The translations under genes were made by a program, and so were the position numbers. Shown here one piece after another: positions 34,968 to 42,087 of a stretch of 42,087 bases of DNA. The notes under the pieces are model-generated. The model made no database searches. It saw nothing but the letters and a program-made list of their open reading frames with translations, and was not told the origin of the DNA. Every line of letters starts with the position of its first letter. The first letter of the stretch is position 1. The DNA comes from Cyanobacteria bacterium RU_5_0 (GTDB taxonomy: Bacteria > Cyanobacteriota > Cyanobacteriia > Elainellales > Elainellaceae), in contig JAAUSF010000034.1 of the NCBI GenBank assembly GCA_012033255.1, forward strand, positions 1 to 42,087, given 5' to 3'.

Positions 34968-36473
34968 TTACGTTGGCTCAAGGGTTGCGCTGTCTTCATA
35001 CACAGGGAGTGTGAACCAAAAGGTTGCCCCTTCTCCTGGACGACTGTTCACTCCAATCTCACCTCCGTGGGCGGCAATGATTTGCCGACAGAGGTAAAGC
35101 CCTAGTCCGAGTCCGGGCATATAACGGGCGCGACTGCCACGGGTGTAGAGGTCAAAGAGTCGATCGCTTTGATCTGGATCGATGCCAATGCCGGTGTCTT
35201 GGACGGTGCAGCGAATGAGAGATGAGAAGATGGAGGGATGGGGAGATGAGGGGATGGGGGGATGGAATGGGGATTTTCTGCGATGGCGGGAGCGGGGGGG
35301 ATGGGGGTCGATGAGTTTAGCGTCGAGAATCAGGTTGATGCCGTGGGGGTTGTGTTTGAGAGCGTTAGTGATCAGGTTGCAGTAGACGCGCCAAAGTTGG
35401 TTGGTGTCGGCATAGATGAGAGGGAGATTGGGCTGAACTCGGTTGATGACGGTGATGTGGTTTTTGTTGAGGGCGGGTTCGAGGTCGAAGAGGGCAGATT
35501 GGACGAGGATGCTGAGTTGAAGAGGTTGACGGTTGAGGGTGGGAGTTTGGATTTCGCTGGCGTGTGCTTCAAGTAGGGAGTTGATCAGGGTGAGTTGTCG
35601 ATCGCTGCCTTCGAGGAGTCGCTCTAGAATTAGGCGATCGATTGAGATTTTGGCGTCTGGTTTTTTCAATAGCTTTTGCAATACCATTGAGGTGCCCATG
35701 ACGGGTGTTCGCAAGTCGTGTGATACCGAATGAAGGAATACTTTTAGCTGTCGTCGTGATTCAAATTCAGAACGTTTTAGACGTTCGTATAGGTATACGC
35801 CTAGATCGCAGATTAAGCAAACCCAAAATAGGTCAGCGACATTTCTGATCGCGTAGGAATCGTAGAGCGATCGTTCACCAATGTGCGTCAATCCCAGGAT
35901 CGGGAAGATGATAAAGTAATACAGAATTGGGGCAAGTTGTGCCAGGAGATGTAATTGCCAATACACTGGCATTAAGACGGCTTGGGCTAAGAATTCAAAT
36001 GTGCTTGGATTGACGGGAAACCCAAGGAAAGTGCCTACGATGAGTTCGGTGAGGGTCAGTGATAGGGAAAAACATAGAAATATTAAAGCAGGATAGCGGC
36101 GTGCCCACGCTGTTTTAGATAAAATGGCGCAACTCACCAATAGGACTGCTATGATTTCGCAGGAAATGATTGTGGCATTTTTGAATTGATCGGCAATGAG
36201 TGGATCACCATAAATTTTGGTGATGTCTTCTCTAAGCTCCTCTAGCTCGAAGGTGACAACGTAGAGGCTATGAGCAGAGAGGGTGAGAAAACAAGGAATG
36301 GCAATCCAGAAACAAAGACGGAGGCGATCGAGCATGAAGTGGTGTCGCCATGTCTGGTAGTCGGCTGAGTCTGGACGAGGCTGAAGTCGATTGAGCAAGG
36401 ATGAGGGGGCTGTGATCAGGCGATCGAACCATCCCTTGTCCAATGAAATGCGAGGCTTGGTGTGGGGTGTCAT
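34968..36473 (-). CDS. Membrane histidine kinase with a low-complexity insertion in the ATPase domain
   Basis: This 501-residue kinase has about six N-terminal transmembrane helices (52-225) without a recognised sensor family, then HisKA with H252 in SHDLRTPVMG, and a HATPase domain with N box NLITNALKHN, G1 DTGIGID and G2 GLGLGLYLC. Its kinase core closely resembles that of the kinase at 13031 (VSHDLR, GTSMVL, INSL, EIGV), so the two are paralogues with different sensors. Relative to that paralogue, residues 389-419 are an insertion of about 28 residues rich in Pro, Ser, His and Arg, encoded by an intergenic-type pyrimidine repeat. No response regulator is adjacent. Confidence 0.92.
   Translation of the reverse strand: MTPHTKPRISLDKGWFDRLITAPSSLLNRLQPRPDSADYQTWRHHFMLDRLRLCFWIAIPCFLTLSAHSLYVVTFELEELREDITKIYGDPLIADQFKNATIISCEIIAVLLVSCAILSKTAWARRYPALIFLCFSLSLTLTELIVGTFLGFPVNPSTFEFLAQAVLMPVYWQLHLLAQLAPILYYFIIFPILGLTHIGERSLYDSYAIRNVADLFWVCLICDLGVYLYERLKRSEFESRRQLKVFLHSVSHDLRTPVMGTSMVLQKLLKKPDAKISIDRLILERLLEGSDRQLTLINSLLEAHASEIQTPTLNRQPLQLSILVQSALFDLEPALNKNHITVINRVQPNLPLIYADTNQLWRVYCNLITNALKHNPHGINLILDAKLIDPHPPRSRHRRKSPFHPPIPSSPHPSIFSSLIRCTVQDTGIGIDPDQSDRLFDLYTRGSRARYMPGLGLGLYLCRQIIAAHGGEIGVNSRPGEGATFWFTLPVYEDSATLEPT
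35217..35309. repeat. CCATC/CTCATC-type repeat inside the kinase gene
   Basis: The plus strand reads GGATGGGGAGATGAGGGGAT plus related G-rich units (about 35228-35278). It is complementary in kind to the TCTCCTCATC runs at 30297-30360 and to CCCCCATCCCCCCATCCCC at the window end. The reading frame is kept through it. Confidence 0.75.
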
Positions 36474-36882
36474 AAACAGGTATGAATCACTTCAGTTGCG
36501 CGTTGGCGTTTCTAACCTGAAGAAGGGGGATGCAAGCAGGTTTATTTCAGTCATGATGGTTCATGATTGTTGGGGACGGCAACCCACGCTATTACGCTAT
36601 AGTTTCGGTTGATGCTAGCTGAAGTGATCGATCGATAGCATCCTCCAGTTGGTTAGTTTTAGCGTTCACTAACCGGATGGATTTCTAAGACATTTTTCGC
36701 AGATTTGAAACTTAGATTTTTATTGCGCCACTCTATACTCCTAATATAGACTCCTAATATAGAAGAGGAGGAGCCGGAAACCATCGTTGCAGTTGTGGTA
36801 GCGGGTATCAAGAACGATCCAAAATTGTCCGATCGCCCCAAGTTTAAAATCAGGTTCAAAACGGGTTCAGAACTGATTAAGT
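36474..36882. other. Gene-free stretch upstream of the histidine kinase
   Basis: The stretch contains a 13-bp tandem duplication ACTCCTAATATAG (36737-36749, 36750-36762), an inverted repeat GGTTAGT/ACTAACC (36651-36674) and repeated GTTCA(A/G)AACnG units (36852-36890). An open frame (36886-36659, minus) has only a TTG start overlapping the upstream stop and no coding features, and is left out. Confidence 0.5.
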
Positions 36883-37236
36883 TCAAAACTGATCAAGTAG
36901 AGTATCCAGGAAAGTATCTGCAACTTCCTGCGATTCGTCATGGGCAACAAAGAAAATAGCTAGGCTGGTTCCGTTTCCAGTGTCATAACAGAGGATCCTG
37001 AATGCACCATCGTCGTAATAACCCGATCGATGATATGGGCCAGAACCCGATGAACTCACATTGAGACTTTTAATGACTTGATCGGCTCTAATCAAACATG
37101 CCTCAACATCGATCTCAAGCGGTTTTTCACCACTCGAAATTGACGGACGCGCTTGGGCAGATAAGGGAGTTACGAAGACACCTAAACCCAGTGCGATCGA
37201 GGATACAACCGCCAGCTTCCCTGGAAAAATTCTCAT
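36883..37236 (-). CDS. Small secreted protein of unknown function
   Basis: This 117-residue protein has a clear Sec signal peptide (basic start, hydrophobic LAVVSSIALGLGVFVTPL, cleavage after AQA near residue 29). The mature part of about 88 residues has two cysteines (in EACLIRADQ and ILCYDTG) that may form a disulfide in the periplasm, and aromatic strands (GAFRILCYD, LAIFFVAHDE). No family is recognised. The start ATG 37236 is well placed. Neighbours give no hint of function. Confidence 0.75.
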   Translation of the reverse strand: MRIFPGKLAVVSSIALGLGVFVTPLSAQARPSISSGEKPLEIDVEACLIRADQVIKSLNVSSSGSGPYHRSGYYDDGAFRILCYDTGNGTSLAIFFVAHDESQEVADTFLDTLLDQF

Positions 37237-37384
37237 AGTATGTGACCTGCTTTGACTGACAGAAATAAGATATAGCGACTATTCACTGCAAATGCTTCCG
37301 GATTTCAGGTTACACCCTTTCGATGTCTTCAAAGGCACCTGAAGCAAATCCGTAAAGTTCTGTCAGCCAGAGAGGAACCCTTCA

Positions 37385-37633
37385 TCACGTTGGTACAAGC
37401 TCACCCGGACGCAACCGCGCCCACTTGCCCATCTCTTGTTTGAAGCTTTGGCAACCAACTACATCCCATTCCATCTCAATTATGTCGCCCTGATGCCGGA
37501 TATTGACATTAATCGTGGGTTCGATCGCTTCAAAGTCAGGGAATTCAGTGAGATGCGGCTGCTGGTGTTGATGCTCTACCGCATGATAGGTTGTGCAGCG
37601 ATCGACATAGTGGCAGTTCACGCAAATACACAT
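37385..37633 (-). CDS. ycf34: Ycf34 family protein
   Basis: This 82-residue protein begins MCICVNCHYVDRCTTYH, the cysteine-rich start of Ycf34 (C2, C4, C7, C13), and continues with HLTEFPDFEAIEPTINV and the C-terminal GKWARLRPGELVPT, also conserved. Ycf34 occurs in cyanobacteria and some plastids, is reported to bind an iron-sulfur cluster through these cysteines, and affects photosynthetic electron transport. It is full length. It is divergent from the CCA nucleotidyltransferase gene. Confidence 0.92.
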   Translation of the reverse strand: MCICVNCHYVDRCTTYHAVEHQHQQPHLTEFPDFEAIEPTINVNIRHQGDIIEMEWDVVGCQSFKQEMGKWARLRPGELVPT

Positions 37634-37812
37634 TGCAACTTCCTCCGCCCATTCAGCAGTTAGACTAGAGTTGATCAGCCTTTCTTGCTACTTTAGCTCA
37701 ATTCTGCCAAAACACGGGTGAACCCTAGACGGATGTTGCAAAATGAAAGGAATGCCTTTTAGTTGATCCATTGATATTGTTGTTGAAGCGTACTGACTCA
37801 TTCACCGACTCA

Positions 37813-39087
37813 ATGCCGCAGGATTTCCCTGCTTCAGTGTTGTCTCCCCAGACCTGGCCCCTCAGTCTGGAATTTTTGCCACGAGCCACCTATCTTGTGG
37901 GAGGAAATGTCCGAGATGCGTTGCTCGGTCGGAGGGCGGAGTATCTTGATTTAGATTTTGTGCTGCCAGAAGGGGCAGTGAAGACGGCAAAAGCGATCGC
38001 CAATTACTATCGCGCTGGCTTTGTATTACTGGATGCGGAACGCCAAATTGCGCGAGTGGTATTTGAAAAAGCCACGGCTGACTTCGCGCAACAAGTCGGG
38101 GATAGCTTGGAGGAGGATTTGTGGCGACGGGATTTTACGGTCAATGCGATCGCCTACAGCCCTCATACCCAGGCACTCATTGATCCTCTGCAAGGCTACC
38201 TTGATCTGCAACAACAACTGATCCGCATGATTGCCCCAGAGAATCTCAAGGAAGATCCATTGCGACTTCTTCGGGCATATCGGCAAGCGGCGCAGCTTGG
38301 CTTTACCTTAGAGCCAAATACACGGCAGATGATTCAACAACTCTCAGGGTTGCTGCAATTTATCGCGGCAGAGCGAGTTCAAGCTGAATTGAGTTATCTG
38401 CTCAGTACGCCAAAAGGGACTCCCTTCTTGCAGATGGCATGGCACGATGGCTTATTAACCAGTTGGCTGCCGCATACTACAGTTGAGGCATTAACTCAGG
38501 TTGGGCAGATTGATCAGGCGGCGATCGCGCTAGCTCAAACTTGGTCGCCGTTTGGGTTAGAGTTATCAAGTTGGTTGCGAGATCAGCACAAAATATCGGG
38601 CACAGGTCGGAGTTGGCTGAAGATTGCCAAGCTCACAACGCTAGTGTCATCTGATCTCAATCGGGCTGAGCAAGAATTGTGGCGATTGAAATATAGCCGG
38701 GCAGAGGTGCAAGCCGTGCTATCGGTGATCAAGTTTCTGCCTCACGTTCAACCTTCTGTATTGCCGACGCTATCGCTTGGGGATCAGTATACGCTGTTTC
38801 GGGGAATTGGCACGGCTTTTCCGGCTCTAGCCGTTTTAGCGGTGGCACAGGGAATTTCGTTGGAGACGATCGCCCCATTCATTCAGCGTTTTCTCACGCC
38901 TGATGATCCGGTTGCCCATCCCACTCCGCCTTTAACCGGACGCGATCTCATGGATGCCTTTCAGCTTTCACCCAGTCCCCGAATTGGGCAGCTTTTGGAA
39001 GTGCTTCAACTGGCACGAGCCGAAAACAAGATTCACTCTCGCGAAGAAGCTTTAGAATTTGCTAAAACTTTAATAACTGGGGATTAG
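37813..39087 (+). CDS. cca: CCA tRNA nucleotidyltransferase / poly(A) polymerase family
   Basis: The likely start is ATG 37813 (MPQDFPAS), for 424 residues; an upstream TTG (37771) is less likely. The class II nucleotidyltransferase head has YLVGGNVRDALLGR (27-40), the metal-binding DLD (46-48) and RRDFTVNAIAY. These are followed by the RNA-binding region with EDPLRLLRAYRQAAQLGF and a helical C-terminus. It adds or repairs the 3' CCA of tRNAs. Some bacteria split the reaction into CC- and A-adding enzymes, so single-enzyme activity is assumed rather than shown. Confidence 0.9.
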   Translation: MPQDFPASVLSPQTWPLSLEFLPRATYLVGGNVRDALLGRRAEYLDLDFVLPEGAVKTAKAIANYYRAGFVLLDAERQIARVVFEKATADFAQQVGDSLEEDLWRRDFTVNAIAYSPHTQALIDPLQGYLDLQQQLIRMIAPENLKEDPLRLLRAYRQAAQLGFTLEPNTRQMIQQLSGLLQFIAAERVQAELSYLLSTPKGTPFLQMAWHDGLLTSWLPHTTVEALTQVGQIDQAAIALAQTWSPFGLELSSWLRDQHKISGTGRSWLKIAKLTTLVSSDLNRAEQELWRLKYSRAEVQAVLSVIKFLPHVQPSVLPTLSLGDQYTLFRGIGTAFPALAVLAVAQGISLETIAPFIQRFLTPDDPVAHPTPPLTGRDLMDAFQLSPSPRIGQLLEVLQLARAENKIHSREEALEFAKTLITGD

Positions 39088-39262
39088 CTATCGATCGCCG
39101 TCTGCGAGAGACTGTAGCATTACGAAAATTATGCTAGAATGGATCCCCTGCGGGGAGATTTTTTGAATGGGGAGATTCCCTGGCTTCAATCTTCCTTTGT
39201 CGTTTTATTGATTTTGTTGTTAAGGTTTCACTGTTCATCCCAATCGCTTAAAGAGGTTTAGA

Positions 39263-39451
39263 ATGGCTAAGCGCCGTAACCAAAAGAAAGAAAAGGCACT
39301 TCGCAACTTAGCTTACGCACGAAAGTTCCGCAAACGGACAAATACAGGTCGCATGGGTGGTAGAAGGCGCTACGGTAGCGGAGGTAACGCCCAGGATGGA
39401 GACGACATGGATCAAGGGATGAACCAAGATGGGGCTGAAGCGACTGAATAA
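39263..39451 (+). CDS. Small basic protein, conserved-looking, unknown function
   Basis: This 62-residue protein begins MAKRRNQKKEKALRNLAYAR, continues with further Arg/Lys and GRMGGRRRYGSGG, and ends with an acidic tail (DGDDMDQGMNQDGAEATE). The bipolar charge and ribosomal-protein-like start suggest RNA or ribosome binding, but no family is recognised. AGAGG lies 7 nt before ATG 39263, and a strong terminator follows the gene, so it is probably a well-expressed single-gene unit. Confidence 0.75.
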   Translation: MAKRRNQKKEKALRNLAYARKFRKRTNTGRMGGRRRYGSGGNAQDGDDMDQGMNQDGAEATE

Positions 39452-39518
39452 GCATCGCAGTTCGCCACATTAACTCTATTTCAAGTACCTTTCAAGTACC
39501 TAAATTAGGTGCAATCTC

Positions 39519-39548
39519 AGGGGCAAATTAGTATTGCCCCATTTTTTT
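39519..39548 (+). terminator. Rho-independent terminator
   Basis: GGGGCAA (39520-39526) pairs with TTGCCCC (39534-39540), with a 7-base loop, followed by ATTTTTTT. This is a textbook intrinsic terminator for the small basic protein gene. Confidence 0.92.
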
Positions 39549-39826
39549 GTTTGGAGAAAAAATAGAACTCTACGGTTGAGACACAAGTCAGTATAGAAGC
39601 ACATAAACGATCAAATTTGTTAGAAAAATTCATAAAAATGAGCCATTCCATGAAGAAAAACTGGATTGGTTGTTGCATTTTGATATAGCTGGACTACCAT
39701 ACCTCTGAAACAAAAGCTGAATCGCTATTTATCTCTGTAGAGTAAGTATTTTGGCTGTGCAGATACTTGCAGGCAAAGTAATTTGACGGCTTTTGTGTGT
39801 CAGTTTCGCCCCAAGCGTAGGTAATA

Positions 39827-41572
39827 ATGCTGTTTTCCTATCTCAATGATGCGATCGTCGCTTGTGAACAAGCACTTCAGAGTGGCACTAACTTTGGTGG
39901 TGCGTGTTTGACGTTGGGAAATTTGCTGCAAGGGATGGGACGATTTCAGGAGGCGATTGGATGGCATACTCGCGCTCTGCAAACGCCGCCTGATTCAGTG
40001 GAGGTTTATGTTCATCTGGGAGAACTCTATGCCCAACAGCAACAGCATCCGCAGGCGATCGCAGCCTATGAACATGCGCTCCGGCTTAATCCTAAATCGG
40101 CGGAAGCGTATCGAGGCATTGCCAATCTCTACAGCGAAATGGGAGAACCAGAGAAGGAAGTTGAGTATCGCTATCAGGCAGTCTTGCATAAGCCAAGCTG
40201 GGCAACTTCTAGCAATCAACTGGTATTAGGAAATTCTCTGCTGCACCAAGGAAAAGTCGGGCAGGCGATCGACTGTTATCGTCGGGCGGTTCACCTGCGG
40301 GAGGATGCGTTTGAGGCGCATTACAATCTGGCGGTGGCGTTGAGTCAGCAGCGTCAGTGGCGAGAGGCGATGGAGGCATTTCGGCAGGCGTTGGAGCATA
40401 ATCCTGACCATGCGGATTCTCACTTTGGTTTAGGAAAGGTCGCTGAGCAGGTGGGAAATGTCCGAGGTGCGATCAGTCGTTATCATCTGGCGATCGAACG
40501 CAATCCTACGTCTGTCGCTGCGTATACGGCGTTAGGGGAACTGTTTTTGAAGCTGCATGAGTGGCAGAAAGCAAGCCCAGTTTATCATCGCCTCGCCGAA
40601 CTGATTCCGGATCAGAGTTGGGTCTATCACAATCTGGGATATACCCTGGTGAATCAGCAGCGATGGGCAGAAGCAGCGGGTGCGTTACGACGGGCGATCG
40701 AGCTTGACCCAGATCGATCGTGGTCGCATCATCATCTCGGCGATGCGCTGATGTATTTAGGACATTGGCCGGATGCGAGTGAGGCATTCCGACAAGCCAT
40801 TCAGTTGAATCCCAGTTTTTCATGGTCATATCACAATTTGGCAGAAGTCTTGTCACAGTTGGGCGAATGGGAGGAAGTTGGGGAAGTTGCGCGGCAGGCG
40901 ATCGGTCTTGACCAAACCTACCCCTGGGCATATACTCACTTGGGACGGTCTCTTACCCATCAGGGCAACCAGGTTGAGGCAACCCGTTGTTACCAAAAAG
41001 CGGCTGAGCTACACGGTTGGGAGAGTTGCGTGGTCAGAGACTACCAATTTACCCAAGACTGGTTTAGCCACAATATTCCAACGTTACAACAATACTTAGG
41101 TTCCTATGCTCATCTACCCGGATTGCAATTCCTGGAGATAGGCAGTTTCCAGGGAATGTCGGCTTGCTGGTTCTTTGACCATATCTTGACGCATCCCTCG
41201 GCTCGGCTCACCTGCATTGAACCGAACTTTCAACCTGAGTTTGCCATCAACGTTGTGAAGGCGGGAATCACCGAACAACTGATGCCGATCGTCGGCAATT
41301 CCCACGAAATTTTGCCAACACTGCTTCCCCTGGCATATGACGTGATTTACATTGATGGTTGTCATTGGGCATTTCACGTTGAGCGAGATGGGGTATTGTC
41401 TTGGCAACTTCTGAAGCGAGGCGGATTAATGATCTTCGATGACTATCATTGGTCTGATCCGGACTATCCGGGGCAGGATACCAAAATCGGTATCGATGCG
41501 TTTCTCAAGTTTATGCATGGACAATATCATTTGCTGCACTGTGGTTATCAACTAATCATTCAAAAAATTTGA
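39827..41572 (+). CDS. TPR protein with C-terminal class I methyltransferase domain
   Basis: This 581-residue protein has about eleven tetratricopeptide repeats (1-395), several carrying the W-x3-G-x2-L and A-x3-Y/F pattern (EAIGWHTRAL, EAMEAFRQALEHNP). A SAM-dependent methyltransferase domain follows (about 405-581): motif I LEIGSFQG (436-443), acidic LTCIEPNF, VIYIDGCHWAFHVERD and LLKRGGLMIFDDYHW. This resembles Methyltransf_24-type domains that often modify sugars or small molecules. The TPRs likely bind a partner protein. It may act on glycans or secreted material, but no substrate is visible. ATG 39827 follows a 375-bp spacer with no other gene. Confidence 0.88.
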   Translation: MLFSYLNDAIVACEQALQSGTNFGGACLTLGNLLQGMGRFQEAIGWHTRALQTPPDSVEVYVHLGELYAQQQQHPQAIAAYEHALRLNPKSAEAYRGIANLYSEMGEPEKEVEYRYQAVLHKPSWATSSNQLVLGNSLLHQGKVGQAIDCYRRAVHLREDAFEAHYNLAVALSQQRQWREAMEAFRQALEHNPDHADSHFGLGKVAEQVGNVRGAISRYHLAIERNPTSVAAYTALGELFLKLHEWQKASPVYHRLAELIPDQSWVYHNLGYTLVNQQRWAEAAGALRRAIELDPDRSWSHHHLGDALMYLGHWPDASEAFRQAIQLNPSFSWSYHNLAEVLSQLGEWEEVGEVARQAIGLDQTYPWAYTHLGRSLTHQGNQVEATRCYQKAAELHGWESCVVRDYQFTQDWFSHNIPTLQQYLGSYAHLPGLQFLEIGSFQGMSACWFFDHILTHPSARLTCIEPNFQPEFAINVVKAGITEQLMPIVGNSHEILPTLLPLAYDVIYIDGCHWAFHVERDGVLSWQLLKRGGLMIFDDYHWSDPDYPGQDTKIGIDAFLKFMHGQYHLLHCGYQLIIQKI

Positions 41573-41670
41573 TAGCACGAATAACAATATGAGCAAGAGT
41601 ACAAGTAACAGCACGAATATCAGTCGAAGTTCATGAATCTCCGCTATCTGATCCATTCATTCACTGAGCT

Positions 41671-42087
41671 ATGTTGAATTCGATCGAACCCTATTTTCCA
41701 AGACTGCATGTGTTCTTCAATTCGTTTCGACGGCTCATGTTTGAGAATCATGAGGATGGCAATCCATTGAAGGCGCATCGGCAGACTAATTTGAATGGGC
41801 AACACAGCATTGCTCAATCACCAATCAAACCCATAAATCTAAAGGCGATGAAAGTAGCGTCTCAACTGATCGCTCAACTCCAAAAACAAGACAGCGATCG
41901 GGCGCTCATCATCCTAGAACCTGGACAAACTATCCCCGTCATCACATCTCTGAATCTCAGCCAATCGAATAATCGTCACACCCGCACACCAATCCTTATC
42001 TACCCCTCCTCCAAACCAGCGACTCTCATGGTAGCTACTCCCGAACCCAAAACCAACATTACTTTTCCCCCATCCCCCCATCCCCCC
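41671..42087 (+). CDS. Open frame running off the window end, hypothetical
   Basis: From ATG 41671 (stop TGA at 41665) the frame stays open for 139 codons to the end of the window. An internal ATG at 41848 begins a more protein-like segment (MKVASQLIAQLQKQDSDRAL, then IILEPGQTIPVI). The last codons translate a CCCCCATC repeat into Pro/Ser/His. No domain is recognised and there is no clear ribosome site. It may be a genuine partial gene or a chance open frame. Confidence 0.35.
   Translation, partial: MLNSIEPYFPRLHVFFNSFRRLMFENHEDGNPLKAHRQTNLNGQHSIAQSPIKPINLKAMKVASQLIAQLQKQDSDRALIILEPGQTIPVITSLNLSQSNNRHTRTPILIYPSSKPATLMVATPEPKTNITFPPSPHPP
42066..42087. repeat. CCCCCATC low-complexity repeat at window end
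   Basis: The window ends in (CCCCCAT)n units, the same low-complexity type as in the spacer before prcA and inside the histidine kinase gene at 35217-35309. Confidence 0.7.

Noticed and set aside
36659-36886. Minus-strand frame of 75 codons overlapping the upstream stop by 4 bases.
   Set aside because: It begins with TTG, has no ribosome site, and is composed of spacer repeats.
39263-39451. Small basic protein as a ribosomal protein.
   Set aside because: The start looks ribosomal, but no ribosomal family matches and the acidic tail is atypical.

Overview
The window is chromosomal DNA from a cyanobacterium, probably filamentous. It carries the 5' end of psbA (photosystem II D1), a vipp1/im30 gene, ycf34, the cyanobacterial families DUF1815 and DUF2839, a HetC-like and a HetP-like protein, many HIP1-type GCGATCGC octamers and several classes of short intergenic repeats common in cyanobacteria. 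No tRNA, rRNA, CRISPR array, transposase or integrase was recognised. Genus cannot be fixed from the sequence.

Layout. (1) 1-12.8 kb is mostly housekeeping: psbA start, HIT protein, YifB/ComM ATPase, a membrane Ser/Thr kinase with TPRs, DUF1643, a frameshifted vipp1, a thioredoxin-aminotransferase pair, DUF1815, DUF2839, a DinG-like protein with eroded helicase motifs, tyrA and a convergent hypothetical gene. (2) 13.0-15.1 kb is a sensor histidine kinase, followed by a 1-kb gene-free stretch. (3) 16.1-28.2 kb is the accessory core, a peptide and protein export locus: a HetC-like C39-peptidase ABC exporter with a Crp-like N-terminus, an HlyD-type membrane fusion protein, a HetP-like protein, two RTX proteins, two double-glycine precursor peptides, a SurA-like folding factor, a small Ser/His-rich protein, and a graspetide precursor followed 3 bases later by its ATP-grasp enzyme. 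(4) 28.1-32.4 kb holds a PEP-CTERM surface protein and a divergent pair, a lipoprotein and a PrcA-like subtilase. (5) 32.7-42.1 kb returns to core genes: recQ, a second histidine kinase, a small secreted protein, ycf34, CCA nucleotidyltransferase, a small basic protein, a TPR-methyltransferase and an open frame running off the end.

How the export locus may work (inference). The ABC exporter has an intact C39 triad (C359, H432, D448) and could trim leaders at Gly-Gly and export cores through HlyD and an outer-membrane channel not found here. Five proteins carry Gly-Gly sites that could be substrates or docking mimics: the two DLxYLE peptides, the graspetide precursor, the C-terminal part of the HetP-like protein and, more speculatively, the N-terminus of HlyD. 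The ATP-grasp enzyme should join Thr to Glu side chains in three identical TTxALGEEGG cores, the plesiocin-type TTxxxxEE spacing. Four copies of a 13-bp palindrome, TGCCAANNTGGCA, were noticed, all inside this locus. Three lie 77-91 bp before the starts of an RTX gene and both DLxYLE peptides, 21-23 bp before a TATTCT or TATACT -10 box, suggesting an undescribed regulon.

The least certain points are the functions of the small ORFs, the vipp1 frameshift (real or a base-calling error) and the regulatory assignments, all of which rest on reading alone.
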